Translations under genes and position numbers: made by a program
NCBI GenBank assembly: GCA_009929375.1
Contig: SAAO01000012.1
Coordinates: 31,164-95,163 of the forward strand
Direction of reading: 5' to 3'
Origin: Bacteroidia bacterium
GTDB taxonomy: Bacteria; Bacteroidota; Bacteroidia; Bacteroidales; Paludibacteraceae
DNA length: 64,000 nucleotides
Notes under the pieces: model-generated
Database searches by the model: none
What the model saw: the letters and a program-made list of their open reading frames with translations, nothing else
Told to the model about the DNA's origin: nothing
Part shown: positions 26,450-36,161 of the stretch, piece by piece
Position numbering within the stretch: the first letter of the stretch is position 1
How the letters are laid out: each line of letters starts with the position of its first letter

Positions 26450-26637
26450 TTTGTGATATTATTTAAAATAAGTTTGAATTTTCTGTTTAATGATACGCTT
26501 TGCATTTTACAAACCATATGCCATTGAAAATTCAATGGGGAAATTTTGAATTTTGACAGAAAAAATGATGAAATTTCAGTTTTGAGTCAACGGTTGACTG
26601 ACAAAAGGGCAGAATTTGAACTGCTCCGTGTCAGATG

Positions 26638-27858
26638 CTATTTCCTGTCCACGATCACAGCGCAGGCAGCATCGCCTGTGATGTTAAGCAGGGTGCGTAG
26701 CATGTCGAACACTCTGTCGAGGGCATAAAGCAACGGAAGTCCTTCGATGGGAATACCTGCCGAAACCAGTACAGCTACCACTAAAAGTGTGGGTCCCGGC
26801 ACTCCGGCCTGACCAATGGAACCGACGGTAGCTGTAATGGCAATGGCCAGATACTGAGCTGTCGAGAGTTCGATGCCGTAAAGCTGTGCAAAAAACAATG
26901 CGACCAAAGTATAGTAAATCGCGCTTCCGGTCATATTGATAGTGGCTCCAAGTGGCACCACAAAGGAAGCTGTTTCTTTACTTACGCCGAGATCTTCTTC
27001 GCAGGTTTTGAGTGTAACGGGTAATGTGGCTAAAGACGAAGAGGTAGATAATGCCACAATTTGCGGACGAAGCATGGCTTTCCAAAAAGCCGGGATGTTT
27101 TGTTTGCTGAACAGTTTCAGAGTCACCGGGTAGAAAATCAGAATCATAAAAATGGCAGCCACAAGGTTTACAGTGAACAGGTTCCCTACTTTGAGTAGCA
27201 GATCGTAGCCAAAAGTTCCGGTTGCTTCGGCCATTAATCCGAAAACACCGAACGGAGCCACCAGCATTACTTTTCCGATACACCAGATCAATGCTTCGAG
27301 CAGATTGTTGAAGGCGTTCAGAAGCGGTTGTTTTTTGGCGGCAGGTAAAGCACTTATGCCAAAACCGAGAAACAAACCGAAGAAAATGAGTTGTAGTATA
27401 TGTCCCTCGGCCATCGATTTGATAGGATTTGTTGGTATAATGTCGAGCAACATCGGCCAGAATTCCATTTTCTGTGCTTCGGCCTGATAGGTTTCTTCGG
27501 GCAGAAAGGCGCGAATGGTCTCGGGCGAAATGCCAGCACCCGGAGTAAAAATCCAACCGGCTACAAAAGCCACACCTACAGCCAGAAAAGTAGTGCCAAA
27601 CACATAAGCAATGGTTGTAAAACCAATACGTCCGGCCGAGCGTGTAGTTCCGAGCGAAGCTGCCCCCGATACAATGGAAATAAAAACCAACGGAACCACC
27701 AGCATTTTAATCAGTTGGATGAAAAGTGTGCCGAGCGGAGCAAAAACTGCTGCCGGTTCGCCCATTACACGACCTACCACAATGCCAATAATCATTGCCA
27801 GGAATATCTGAAACCCTATGTCGCCAAATGCTTTTTTTATTTTTGCTGAGAAGTTCAT
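26638..27858 (-). CDS. Dicarboxylate/amino-acid:cation symporter (DAACS family)
   Basis: A 406-residue inner-membrane carrier with about eight hydrophobic helices and two re-entrant loops. Family marks are the Ser-rich loop ALSTSSSLATLPVTLK, the metal/substrate region VVPLGATINMTGSAIYY, and the C-terminal TLLNITGDAACAVIVDR (NxxGD). It couples uptake of glutamate, aspartate or C4-dicarboxylates to sodium or protons; the exact substrate is not visible. Monocistronic. Confidence 0.93.
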   Translation of the reverse strand: MNFSAKIKKAFGDIGFQIFLAMIIGIVVGRVMGEPAAVFAPLGTLFIQLIKMLVVPLVFISIVSGAASLGTTRSAGRIGFTTIAYVFGTTFLAVGVAFVAGWIFTPGAGISPETIRAFLPEETYQAEAQKMEFWPMLLDIIPTNPIKSMAEGHILQLIFFGLFLGFGISALPAAKKQPLLNAFNNLLEALIWCIGKVMLVAPFGVFGLMAEATGTFGYDLLLKVGNLFTVNLVAAIFMILIFYPVTLKLFSKQNIPAFWKAMLRPQIVALSTSSSLATLPVTLKTCEEDLGVSKETASFVVPLGATINMTGSAIYYTLVALFFAQLYGIELSTAQYLAIAITATVGSIGQAGVPGPTLLVVAVLVSAGIPIEGLPLLYALDRVFDMLRTLLNITGDAACAVIVDRK

Positions 27859-27965
27859 CTGTTTGTATGTCGGTTGATTAGTTATTCGGTTGATTTGTTG
27901 AGTGTTTTATTGAGAAGCTATAAGTTTGAATTTCTGTCAGGCCAATTGCTAAATTGTAAATGTAT

Positions 27966-29153
27966 TTATTCCACTACAGCTTCTGTCAGCGAAGTGCTCC
28001 ACACTTTCAGAAAATCGAAATAGTCACCGGCTTTGGTAAAGGTATTGCTTTCCTCGCGTGCCCAGCTGGCAGTGAGATAGAAGCGTGCAGTTTCTCCTTT
28101 TTTTAAAGGGAAAAGCAAAAGATTATCCACACCGGCCACTACGTTTTCGGGTTTATATTCAATAGGCATGAAAACCCCGAGTCCGGCAGTTTCTTTCTGG
28201 TATTTTACGGTGTCGGGTTGCGGATAGTGGTTGCCCCACGAGCCTGTAAGTGTGGATGATTTAAAAAGTGCTCCGCCTCCGATTTGCTGTACTCCGGTGG
28301 CTAACTTTGCAATATCGTTTGAGGCTGTGACTTCGCAAATGGCATGACGTTGTCCGGCATAAAGCGTGTAACGAACCCGCAGGTCGGTTTTCTTTCCTTC
28401 GTATTCCCAACCTTTGACTTCGCTTTCCACAATGGCGCGTACATTGCCAAGGGTGACAATACGCTGCGTACGCTTGTCGAACTTTTCGATATGGATGGCT
28501 TTTTTGCCATTCCAGCCTTTCACTGTGCCAACGCCAACCCAGCCCGACACAAGCAGAATGTCGTCGCCAAATCCGGCTTTGAGTTGTTCGTCGGTAGGAT
28601 ACCAACCTGTTTGCGCAATTTCGAGTTGTGGTTTGCGCTTGCCGTAAATGTCAATTGTACTTTTGTTGTCAAAATAAATGCGGTAAGCCATCAGTTCCGA
28701 CTCAAAAGCCACTCCGTGATGATGAAGCGCATTGTACATGTCGTTTTTGGTAGATGATGCTTCGGTCACAAAACGGTGCGAACCATCTTTCTCTTTTACA
28801 ATAAGATCGGCATATACGCCCGGTTTAAAACTTTTTCTTTTTTTCTCGCTAACGGTTTTGATGCTAACCTTGCGGGTTTCGCCGGCTTTCAGATTTAGTT
28901 GAAAAACAAGTTCGTCAGGAATACGGTCACCGTTAAGATCGTCGAGCTGACTGCTGATTTGCCTGCCATTCACAAATACAGCAAGGCGCTCGCGTTGTGT
29001 GGGGTGTATTTTGCTGTAATTATCGAGTTTCAGAATCACAGGCAGGTGCGATTGGTCAAACTGTCCTGCATTACTCACTTTTACTTTGAAACCACCAGCC
29101 GAGACTGAAAGCGATAATGAAATGAGCGCGATGAGCACAATATTATGTTTCAT
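27966..29153 (-). CDS. DUF4861 family exported protein
   Basis: A 395-residue protein with a cleavable signal (MKHNIVLIALISLSLSVSAGG). The rest is beta-rich with conserved stretches such as FQLNLKAGETRKVSIKTV, YNALHHHGVAFESELMAYRIYFDNKSTIDIYGKRKP and LLFPLKKGETARFYLTASWAREESN. The family is found near pectin- and uronate-degrading genes in Bacteroidota; the neighbour here is a GH28 polygalacturonase. A carbohydrate-active or sugar-binding role is likely, but the reaction is not established from sequence. Confidence 0.88.
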   Translation of the reverse strand: MKHNIVLIALISLSLSVSAGGFKVKVSNAGQFDQSHLPVILKLDNYSKIHPTQRERLAVFVNGRQISSQLDDLNGDRIPDELVFQLNLKAGETRKVSIKTVSEKKRKSFKPGVYADLIVKEKDGSHRFVTEASSTKNDMYNALHHHGVAFESELMAYRIYFDNKSTIDIYGKRKPQLEIAQTGWYPTDEQLKAGFGDDILLVSGWVGVGTVKGWNGKKAIHIEKFDKRTQRIVTLGNVRAIVESEVKGWEYEGKKTDLRVRYTLYAGQRHAICEVTASNDIAKLATGVQQIGGGALFKSSTLTGSWGNHYPQPDTVKYQKETAGLGVFMPIEYKPENVVAGVDNLLLFPLKKGETARFYLTASWAREESNTFTKAGDYFDFLKVWSTSLTEAVVE

Positions 29154-29249
29154 AATTGATTAAATTAAAGTGTTTAAATAGGCAGTTTTATTTTGCGTTT
29201 GTCAATATCTTTTTGTTTTTAATGATGAATTATAACATTATAAAAAACA

Positions 29250-29287
29250 AAAACGCAAAGATACCAAAAAAGGTGACTTTGCGTTTT
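29250..29287 (-). terminator. Terminator of the GH28 gene
   Basis: AAAACGCAAAG and CTTTGCGTTTT make an 11-base stem about 20 bases after the GH28 stop, with a T-rich tail on the minus strand. It suggests the DUF4861 gene is transcribed separately. Confidence 0.75.
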
Positions 29288-29308
29288 GTGTGATTAAAAA
29301 AAGTGCTT

Positions 29309-30937
29309 TTATTTGATAACTACATTTTTGTTTTCACCTGTCTGGATTATTTTTCCGGCTTTGCCCTTACGGTCGGTGAGGTTTTCGAGTGTGGCATTGT
29401 CCACATCCATAATGGTCATAAACTCACCATTGGCACTTTCTATTCTGATGTTTTTCATTATCAGTCCACTGGTGCGGTTTATCACGGCTCCCTGTTTCGA
29501 CTTGAATACGGAATTTTCCAAATGTACGTTCTGTACTTTCATTTCGGGTAATCCGTTGAATAACATGGCTCTGTTTGAACCTGTGGAATTTATATTTTTG
29601 ATAAAAATGTTTTTAAATGCAGGAGTTTCAATCGTTACAGGAGGAATAACCTTGCTTTCTACTGTTTGCTCGGTTTCATCTTCTTCGGCCGGACCTTTGC
29701 CACCGTAAAAGAGGTCGAACAAAAGCGGATCGGTAGGAATGTCGGTCATGTTGATGTTTTCGATATAAATATTTTCCACTACACCACCGCGTCCACGAGT
29801 ACTTTTGAAACGCAATCCCACGTCGGTACCCAGAAAACTGCAGTTGCTTACCTTAATATTACGTACATCGCCCGACATTTCGCTGCCTACCACAAAGCCA
29901 CCATGTCCATGATACACGACACAATTATCGACAATCACATTCTCAGTTGGAATGTTGCGGGCGCGGCCTTCTTCGTTTTTACCCGATTTCATACAAATAG
30001 CATCGTCGCCCACATCAAAACTGCTGTTTACAATCAGCGTATTTTTACAGGATTCGAGGTCGATACCGTCGCCGTTTTGCGAATACCAGGGGTTGCGCAC
30101 TGTGAGGCGGTTCAGGATGATATTTTCGGACATGAGCGGATGCAGATTCCATGCCGGAGAATTCTGAAAAGTCACACCATCGAGCAGTATGTTTTTACAT
30201 TGAACAAAATTCAGCATTACAGGACGAAGGAAGTCTCTGATTTCCTGCCATTCGGCATCAGTCTGAGGCCCTACGGGTACATTCTGGTCGACACACATTG
30301 CCTGTGCACGACGCGATGATTCGCTCGGGAACCATGTTTTTCCATCGGCGCTGAGTACACCTCCGCTTTTTAGCAGGTTTTTGAACTGGCGGTCGGTGAG
30401 TTTGTCTTTTTTTACCGGACGCCACGCATCGCCGGATCCATCGAAAATACCATATCCTGTAATGGCTATGTTTTCAGCATTTTTAGCTGTGATGGGTGAC
30501 TGACAGCGTTTGGTGTTCAAGCCTTCGAAAATGGCATCGACTATGGGATACAAATCAAAGTCGGGCGAAAAAAGAACCAACGAGTTTTTTTCGGTGTACA
30601 AATTGATATTGCTAACCAATGTTATTGGCCCTGTAAGCCAAATGCCTTCGGGAATCACTACTGTGCCGCCACCTTTGGCTGCTACTGCTTTTATAGCTTT
30701 GTCGAAAGCTTCGGTGTTGAGTGTGATCCCATCACCCACAGCGCCAAAATCGACAATGTTTACACTGTGTTTTTTGAATTTTGGTGCTTTAAGTACCGGC
30801 ATTTCGAAAGGCAGATCTTTGTAGAAGTCTTTGATCTCTTTGTTGGTGATTGTTTTATATCCGGTTGCCTGAACCATGCTCACAGTACACGCTATACATG
30901 CGATAAGCGCTACTTTGATTTTTGAAATTGCAGTCAT
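29309..30937 (-). CDS. Glycoside hydrolase family 28 (polygalacturonase-like)
   Basis: A 542-residue exported enzyme with a signal peptide (MTAISKIKVALIACIACTVSMVQA). A right-handed beta-helix carries the GH28 active-site motifs in order: NGDGID (288-293), GDDA (310-313), GHGG (344-347) and RFK (376-378). It should hydrolyse alpha-1,4-galacturonan or a related pectin chain in the periplasm or outside the cell. The start FGAVGDGITLNTEAFDKAI is the usual N-terminal signature. The substrate variant (exo or rhamnogalacturonan) cannot be resolved. Confidence 0.93.
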   Translation of the reverse strand: MTAISKIKVALIACIACTVSMVQATGYKTITNKEIKDFYKDLPFEMPVLKAPKFKKHSVNIVDFGAVGDGITLNTEAFDKAIKAVAAKGGGTVVIPEGIWLTGPITLVSNINLYTEKNSLVLFSPDFDLYPIVDAIFEGLNTKRCQSPITAKNAENIAITGYGIFDGSGDAWRPVKKDKLTDRQFKNLLKSGGVLSADGKTWFPSESSRRAQAMCVDQNVPVGPQTDAEWQEIRDFLRPVMLNFVQCKNILLDGVTFQNSPAWNLHPLMSENIILNRLTVRNPWYSQNGDGIDLESCKNTLIVNSSFDVGDDAICMKSGKNEEGRARNIPTENVIVDNCVVYHGHGGFVVGSEMSGDVRNIKVSNCSFLGTDVGLRFKSTRGRGGVVENIYIENINMTDIPTDPLLFDLFYGGKGPAEEDETEQTVESKVIPPVTIETPAFKNIFIKNINSTGSNRAMLFNGLPEMKVQNVHLENSVFKSKQGAVINRTSGLIMKNIRIESANGEFMTIMDVDNATLENLTDRKGKAGKIIQTGENKNVVIK

Positions 30938-31302
30938 AAATTTGCAGGTATAATTTTTATTTATGTTCTTAATTGTGCAGCGAAAACACTTCTTTGCAAA
31001 TGAAATTTATTCCAATTTTTTATGTGTTTTCTGCAATTACAAAATTAGATGTTACAGTTTTGGCGCTTGTGTAATAATTGACACAATTCGAGATATTAAT
31101 TGACGTATGAAAAAGTAGATTTTATTCTGCGTAAAAGTGTACATTGCAAGTGTGTCCGAATTGATTGGAAAATGGCACCTGATTGCCGTTGAGAGCTATT
31201 CCTTACTGATATAAAGTCTTGCAGATAGTTGTTGGGCTTTTCCGGTTTTTTTCGAATGATTAATTTATATATCTTTGTAAACAGATACAAAGTAATCTCC
31301 TC
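30938..31302. other. Divergent promoter region between GH28 and the ClC gene
   Basis: No gene. The region contains the -7 box TATCTTTG (31270-31277) for the ClC gene, 25 bases before its ATG, without a clean TTG box. I see nothing distinct for the GH28 gene or any repeat. Confidence 0.55.
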
Positions 31303-33084
31303 ATGAATAACAACAAAGTTTGGTACGATAAAATGCTTGCCTGGCGCGATATGCACATAAAGCCACGGCACTTTATTTTGATGCTGAGCCTCGTGGTTGG
31401 CATTTTTGCGGCTTTTGCTGCATATTTATTAAAATCCACCATACATTTTATACAGCACTTTCTGGTCGAAAGTTTTAGTCGCGATACTGTGAATTACTGG
31501 TATCTTGTATTTCCGGTGGTAGGTATTTTTCTGACCTCGCTGTTTGTGCGCAAAATAGTAAAGGACGATATAAGTCATGGGGTGACGCGTATTTTATACG
31601 CTATTTCGCAGCGAAAAAGTATTTTGAAACTGCACAATGTGTGGACTTCGCTGGTAGGTAGCTCGGTGACAATTGGTTTTGGTGGATCGGTTGGAGCTGA
31701 AGCGCCAATTGTGCTGACAGGTTCGGCTATTGGTTCGAATCTTGGAAAATTTTTTAAACTCGACCAAAAAACGCTGATGTTGTTGGTAGGTTGCGGAGCG
31801 GCAGGCGCCGTTGGTGGTATATTTAAAGCGCCCATAGCCGGACTGGTGTTTACACTTGAGGTGTTGATGCTCGATATGACGCTTACTTCTATTGTGCCTC
31901 TGCTGATTTCTTCTGTTACAGCCACTTCGGTTTCGTATATTCTTTCCGGAAGTTCGTTTATGTTCCAGTTCAGTACTTATGAGCCCTTTGCAGTGGAACG
32001 TATTCCGTATCTGATTTTGCTGGGTATTGTGTGCGGACTCACATCGCTGTACTTTACCCGCGGAATGAACAGCATCGAGAAGTTTTTCCGGAGATATAAA
32101 AATCCATATACAAAATTTGCCATTGGTGGTGCTATTCTTAGTTTGCTGATTTTTATTTTTCCTCCGCTTTATGGCGAGGGTTACGATACTATTGAAAATC
32201 TGCTGAACGGACATTCATCTTCGGTTCTCGATCGGAGTTTCTTTCAAAATCTGGGCGATAGTCCCTGGGTACTCGTGGTTTATTTGGTTTTGATTGTCCT
32301 TTTTAAAATTTTTGCTTCTGCTGCAACCACGTCAGGTGGTGGTGTGGGAGGTATTTTTGCTCCTTCCCTGTTTATAGGTAGTTTGGTGGGTTTTGTTTTT
32401 GCTTCAGTATTCAGCATTTTTGGTATTCACTTACCCGAAGAAAATTTTGCACTGGCAGGTATGTCAGGTCTTATGTCGGGGGTTATGCATGCGCCGCTGA
32501 CAGGGATTTTTCTGATTGCAGAACTTACGGGTGGATATAATTTGTTTATGACGCTGATGATTGTGTCGGTGGTGTCGTATCTTACCATTATCCTTTTCGA
32601 ACCTCACAGTTTGTATGCCATGCGTTTGGCTCAAAAGGGCGAACTGCTTACACACCATAAAGACAAAGCGGTACTTACGCTCCTGAAAATGGAAAATGTG
32701 ATTGAAACTGATCTGGCTGTGCTTTCGCCCGATATGAATCTTGGGGAAATTGTGAAGGTTATTTCACATTCGAAGCGTAATATTTTTCCTGTGGTTCATC
32801 CCGAAACAAATGTGTTGATGGGAGTAGTGTTGCTCGATGAAGTGCGTAATATTATGTTCCGTCCTGAACTTTACGGTCGTTTTACAGCCCGTCAGTTAAT
32901 GATATCACCTCCGGCCACTATCAACGAAAACCTGCCGATGGAAAAGGTAATGACCATTTTTGAAGACAGTGGTGCGTGGAATTTGCCTGTGGTTGATAAT
33001 CAGAAACGTTATGTGGGCTATGTGTCCAAGTCGAAGATTTTCAATTCGTACCGTCATGTGTTGGTGCATTTTTCGGATGAGTGA
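31303..33084 (+). CDS. ClC-family chloride channel/transporter with CBS pair
   Basis: A 593-residue membrane protein. The ClC core (about 20-440) has the glutamate-gate loop in the variant GGSVGAEAPIVLTGSAIGSN (standard form GREGP) and the second loop SGGGVGGIFAPSLFIG. After the last helix, two CBS domains (about 450-585: VLSPDMNLGEIVKVISHSKRNIFPVV; MISPPATINENLPMEKVMTIFEDSGAWNLPVVD) may bind adenosine nucleotides. It moves chloride across the inner membrane, as channel or chloride/proton exchanger. It is separated from xseB by a repeat-rich spacer. Confidence 0.93.
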   Translation: MNNNKVWYDKMLAWRDMHIKPRHFILMLSLVVGIFAAFAAYLLKSTIHFIQHFLVESFSRDTVNYWYLVFPVVGIFLTSLFVRKIVKDDISHGVTRILYAISQRKSILKLHNVWTSLVGSSVTIGFGGSVGAEAPIVLTGSAIGSNLGKFFKLDQKTLMLLVGCGAAGAVGGIFKAPIAGLVFTLEVLMLDMTLTSIVPLLISSVTATSVSYILSGSSFMFQFSTYEPFAVERIPYLILLGIVCGLTSLYFTRGMNSIEKFFRRYKNPYTKFAIGGAILSLLIFIFPPLYGEGYDTIENLLNGHSSSVLDRSFFQNLGDSPWVLVVYLVLIVLFKIFASAATTSGGGVGGIFAPSLFIGSLVGFVFASVFSIFGIHLPEENFALAGMSGLMSGVMHAPLTGIFLIAELTGGYNLFMTLMIVSVVSYLTIILFEPHSLYAMRLAQKGELLTHHKDKAVLTLLKMENVIETDLAVLSPDMNLGEIVKVISHSKRNIFPVVHPETNVLMGVVLLDEVRNIMFRPELYGRFTARQLMISPPATINENLPMEKVMTIFEDSGAWNLPVVDNQKRYVGYVSKSKIFNSYRHVLVHFSDE

Positions 33085-33175
33085 GTTTTGTGTTTCGCGT
33101 TTCGTGTTCCATGTTTCAAGTTTCATGAGTCGATACTAACAAGTGGTAAATTGTAAAACATGTCCGCCGTGGCGG
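33085..33175. repeat. Low-complexity intergenic repeat block with palindrome
   Basis: Degenerate repeats of GTTTCG/GTTTC occur at 33092-33125, then the palindrome TCCGCC-GT-GGCGGA (about 33162-33175). A similar GTTTCG-rich block lies at 47968-48040. It has no coding potential. Confidence 0.5.
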
Positions 33176-33200
33176 ATTATAAAATTGTAAATATACAAAG

Positions 33201-33404
33201 GTGAGTAAACAAAAAACAACATATACAGAAGCCGTTGCGGAGCTTGAACAGATTCTGGCAACGCTCGAAAACAGTCAGGAAATAAATATGGATGTAATTT
33301 CCGAAAAGGTGAAACGTGCTGCTGTACTGATAGAGCTTTGCAAAAAACAGCTGCACGAGCTGGATGCGGATATGGAAAAGATTATAAGTGATTTGAAAGA
33401 ATAG
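33201..33404 (+). CDS. xseB: Exodeoxyribonuclease VII small subunit
   Basis: A 67-residue helical protein with a GTG start. The pattern TYTEAVAELEQILATLENSQEINMDVISEKVKRAAVLIELCKKQLHELDADMEKII is the XseB signature. The subunit supports XseA in degrading single-stranded DNA. xseA is not next to it in this window. Its 3' end overlaps the converging B3/B4 gene by 23 bases. Confidence 0.88.
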   Translation: MSKQKTTYTEAVAELEQILATLENSQEINMDVISEKVKRAAVLIELCKKQLHELDADMEKIISDLKE

Positions 33405-34053
33405 TAGTTTGTATCTCTTTCGCGTCAGCATATTTTTCCAGTAACGCAACCGACAGGTCTATTGCATCCTGCAAACCTTCTTCACCGCTGTAACCATTGA
33501 TTATGACGAGTAACTGCTGAGTGGTTGCAGTGATTTTTGTCCGTTCGTTGTCACTTGTGGGTGTGCCAATGCCTCCCACAGCATCTCGATACACAGGCAG
33601 GCCTTCGATGTTGAGCTGTCCACGACCAATGGCCTCAAAATCTTCTCCGGCTTTACCGACACCAAGTGTCAGTTTTTCCCCTTCAATTTTGCTCATATCA
33701 AAAGCACCGATCGAAAAGCCTGTTTTTACGGATACAATATTAATGATATCCACTAAAGTATCTACACGGTAAAGCGGAATTTCGCGCAGAATCCGTCTGC
33801 ACAGCGCTTCGGCCGATGGACGGTAACGGCCTGGCTCTTTGCCAAGTGCTTTGTAAGCCAGCCTTGTGGCCAGAATGGCCGGACGTTTATTGAGTTGATC
33901 CAGTGTGTAATCCTGACGGAATCCGGTTTCGAGCGAAGCCATTTCGTCAGATAGCAATTGTGAGGTAGGGGAGTTTGTCACCATTGCCTGTACAATGCCC
34001 AAAGTAAGCAAAGGGCAGATTTTTTGTATTTCGTCGGAAATAATTATTTGCAT
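33382..34053 (-). CDS. B3/B4 tRNA-binding domain protein
   Basis: A 223-residue stand-alone B3/B4 domain, the fold found in the beta subunit of phenylalanyl-tRNA synthetase. Marks include RPSAEALCRRILREIPLYRVDTLVDIINIVSVKTGFSIGAFDMSKI and the later GEDFEAIGRGQLNIEGLPVYRDAVGGIGTPTSDNERTKIT. Related proteins are thought to bind or edit mischarged substrates, but the function here is unproven. Last gene of the hpt-adk-obg-pgeF run. Confidence 0.87.
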   Translation of the reverse strand: MQIIISDEIQKICPLLTLGIVQAMVTNSPTSQLLSDEMASLETGFRQDYTLDQLNKRPAILATRLAYKALGKEPGRYRPSAEALCRRILREIPLYRVDTLVDIINIVSVKTGFSIGAFDMSKIEGEKLTLGVGKAGEDFEAIGRGQLNIEGLPVYRDAVGGIGTPTSDNERTKITATTQQLLVIINGYSGEEGLQDAIDLSVALLEKYADAKEIQTTILSNHL

Positions 34054-34136
34054 AATCCTGATTATTTAACTCAAAGCCTGTTGATATTTTCTGTGAAATT
34101 TTTTATACTACCAACTAATAACTACCTACTAAAAAC

Positions 34137-34928
34137 TCAGAACTTCTTCAAAACGATTCCACTATACATTCTTCCTGATTTTATACCGAGTCTGCGAGCA
34201 GAAAAGAAATTTTCATGCGATGAGAAAGTACAGATTCCCGAAATTCCGATTTGAGCATCGGGAATTCCGCTTTCGAACAATAAAAAACGGTTGGCTTCCC
34301 ACAGATCGAGAAAGAGTTTGTCAGCACGTTCAGTAAAGATTTTATTCACAGGAAAGCCTGCCTCTGCAAAGTTTTTTGTCAACTCGCGGCCTACTTCGTA
34401 CACTTCAGAAGAGATAGAAGGACCGATCAGTACAAATACATCCATTGGGTTTGTGCCAAAATTCAGCTGCATTTCATTGAGTGTTTTTTGAACCAATCGG
34501 GCACAGGTGCCACGCCATCCTGCATGTATAGCGGCTATTACTTTTTGTTTGTGGTCAAATAAAAGTAAAGGAACGCAATCGGCTGTGGTTACACCGATGC
34601 AGATATTCTGCTCCGCAGTAATGAGTGCATCAATTCCTTTCAGTGCATTGGCTTTTTCTTCGCTGCCGAGCATCAGAAATTCACTGTCGATAATCAGTGT
34701 TTTATCAGCGTGGGTTTGAAGTGGGAAAATAAAGCTATCGGTAGGAATTTCTGTTTTTTGAGAAAGAATCTGTAAATTGCGGTTGAAATTTTCAGTGCTG
34801 TCACCCGAAAACGGACTGACATTAAACGAAGAAAAACTGCCCATACTTACACCTCCGTCGCGGGTGGTGCAAAAATGGGCAATTTCTTTAAATGAATTTA
34901 GTATGTCGAAAGTAAGTATTGTATTCAT
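34137..34928 (-). CDS. pgeF: Peptidoglycan editing factor PgeF (laccase-domain, YfiH)
   Basis: A 263-residue zinc-site protein of the YfiH/LACC1 family. The three metal ligands lie in CIGVTTADCVPLLLFD and AAIHAGWRGTCARLVQKTL (His and Cys). The family acts as purine nucleoside phosphorylase or on L-Ala/L-Ser faults in cell-wall precursors. It starts 20 bases after obg stops, in the usual Bacteroidota order. Confidence 0.9.
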   Translation of the reverse strand: MNTILTFDILNSFKEIAHFCTTRDGGVSMGSFSSFNVSPFSGDSTENFNRNLQILSQKTEIPTDSFIFPLQTHADKTLIIDSEFLMLGSEEKANALKGIDALITAEQNICIGVTTADCVPLLLFDHKQKVIAAIHAGWRGTCARLVQKTLNEMQLNFGTNPMDVFVLIGPSISSEVYEVGRELTKNFAEAGFPVNKIFTERADKLFLDLWEANRFLLFESGIPDAQIGISGICTFSSHENFFSARRLGIKSGRMYSGIVLKKF

Positions 34929-34948
34929 GCGTCAGAATCAGCATTTAT

Positions 34949-36103
34949 CTACAAATCGTCCCAACCAATTCCTTTGTATTTGCTGATATCATCGTCGTCA
35001 TCATCCTCGTCGTAGAACTCTTCTTCAAAATCCTCATCGTCATCCTCAAATGCTTCTTCGGGACTGACGATCTGCATGGGTTGATGCGAGATTTCAGTTA
35101 TTTTGTTCGATTCTTTGTTTATTTCGGTCCAGATAAGATCTTTCAGTTCCGAAATGCCAAGTCCGCTTACCGACGAAATAAATACAGCCTGAATACCGGC
35201 AGGTAATTCTTTCCGCATCTCGCTGATCAGTTCGTCGTCGAGCATATCACATTTTGTAATAGCCAGAATACGTTGTTTTGATACAAGCTGGGGATTGTAT
35301 TTTTTAAGTTCGTTGAGCAGAATATTGTATTCGCGGGCAATGTCGTCGCTATCGGCAGGCACCATGAAGAGTAAAATAGAGTTTCGCTCAATATGACGCA
35401 AAAAGCGCAATCCCAGCCCACGACCTTCCGAAGCTCCCTCGATAATTCCGGGAATGTCGGCCATCACAAATGATTTGTTGTCGCGATAGGATACAATGCC
35501 AAGGTTCGGAACCAGTGTTGTGAACGGATAATCGGCAATTTCGGGTTTTGCTGCCGAAACCACCGAGAGTAATGTCGATTTTCCTGCATTCGGAAATCCT
35601 ACAAGACCCACATCGGCCAATACTTTAAGCTGAAGGATAACCGCTCTTTCCACGCGAGGTTCTCCGGGCTGTGCATATCGTGGAGTCTGATTAGTGGCAG
35701 TACGAAAATGCCAGTTCCCCTGACCTCCACGGCCTCCGGGTACAAGAATCATTTCCTGACCATCTTCGGTAATGTCGCCTATGAATTCTCCGGTTTCAGC
35801 ATCGTAAAGTACAGTGCCACAAGGAACTTCAATGAGTTTGTCCTCGCCATCCTTTCCGAAACTACGGCTCGAACTGCCATCGCCACCATCGCCCGCAAAA
35901 ATATGACGGGCATATTTCAGGTGAATCAATGTCCAGAGATTTTTGTTGGCACGCAAAATGATGTGACCGCCACGGCCACCATCGCCTCCATCAGGACCAC
36001 CTTTAGCGGTAAGGTTGTCGCGGTGAAAGTGCATGGAGCCTGCGCCCCCTTTGCCCGAACGGCAATAAATTTTTACGTAATCTACAAAGTTTGAACCGGC
36101 CAT
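34949..36103 (-). CDS. obg: GTPase Obg/CgtA
   Basis: A 384-residue ribosome-assembly GTPase. The glycine-rich Obg domain occupies residues 1-160 ([32 protein letters not shown]). The G domain has G1 [12 protein letters not shown]3 [26 protein letters not shown] and G4 TKCD. There is no C-terminal OCT domain; instead an acidic tail ([24 protein letters not shown]) ends in [10 protein letters not shown], as seen in Bacteroidota. It is co-transcribed with adk and pgeF. Confidence 0.96.
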   Translation of the reverse strand: MAGSNFVDYVKIYCRSGKGGAGSMHFHRDNLTAKGGPDGGDGGRGGHIILRANKNLWTLIHLKYARHIFAGDGGDGSSSRSFGKDGEDKLIEVPCGTVLYDAETGEFIGDITEDGQEMILVPGGRGGQGNWHFRTATNQTPRYAQPGEPRVERAVILQLKVLADVGLVGFPNAGKSTLLSVVSAAKPEIADYPFTTLVPNLGIVSYRDNKSFVMADIPGIIEGASEGRGLGLRFLRHIERNSILLFMVPADSDDIAREYNILLNELKKYNPQLVSKQRILAITKCDMLDDELISEMRKELPAGIQAVFISSVSGLGISELKDLIWTEINKESNKITEISHQPMQIVSPEEAFEDDDEDFEEEFYDEDDDDDDISKYKGIGWDDL

Positions 36104-36161
36104 AGTTTTTATTTAATTAAACGGGCTTTTGAGTAGGTTTCTTCGCCCGCCACCCGGGAAG

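Noticed and set aside
31303..33084. Fluoride-type ClC
   Set aside because: The gate loop is GAEAP, not GREGT, and a CBS pair is present, so it fits the ordinary chloride group better.
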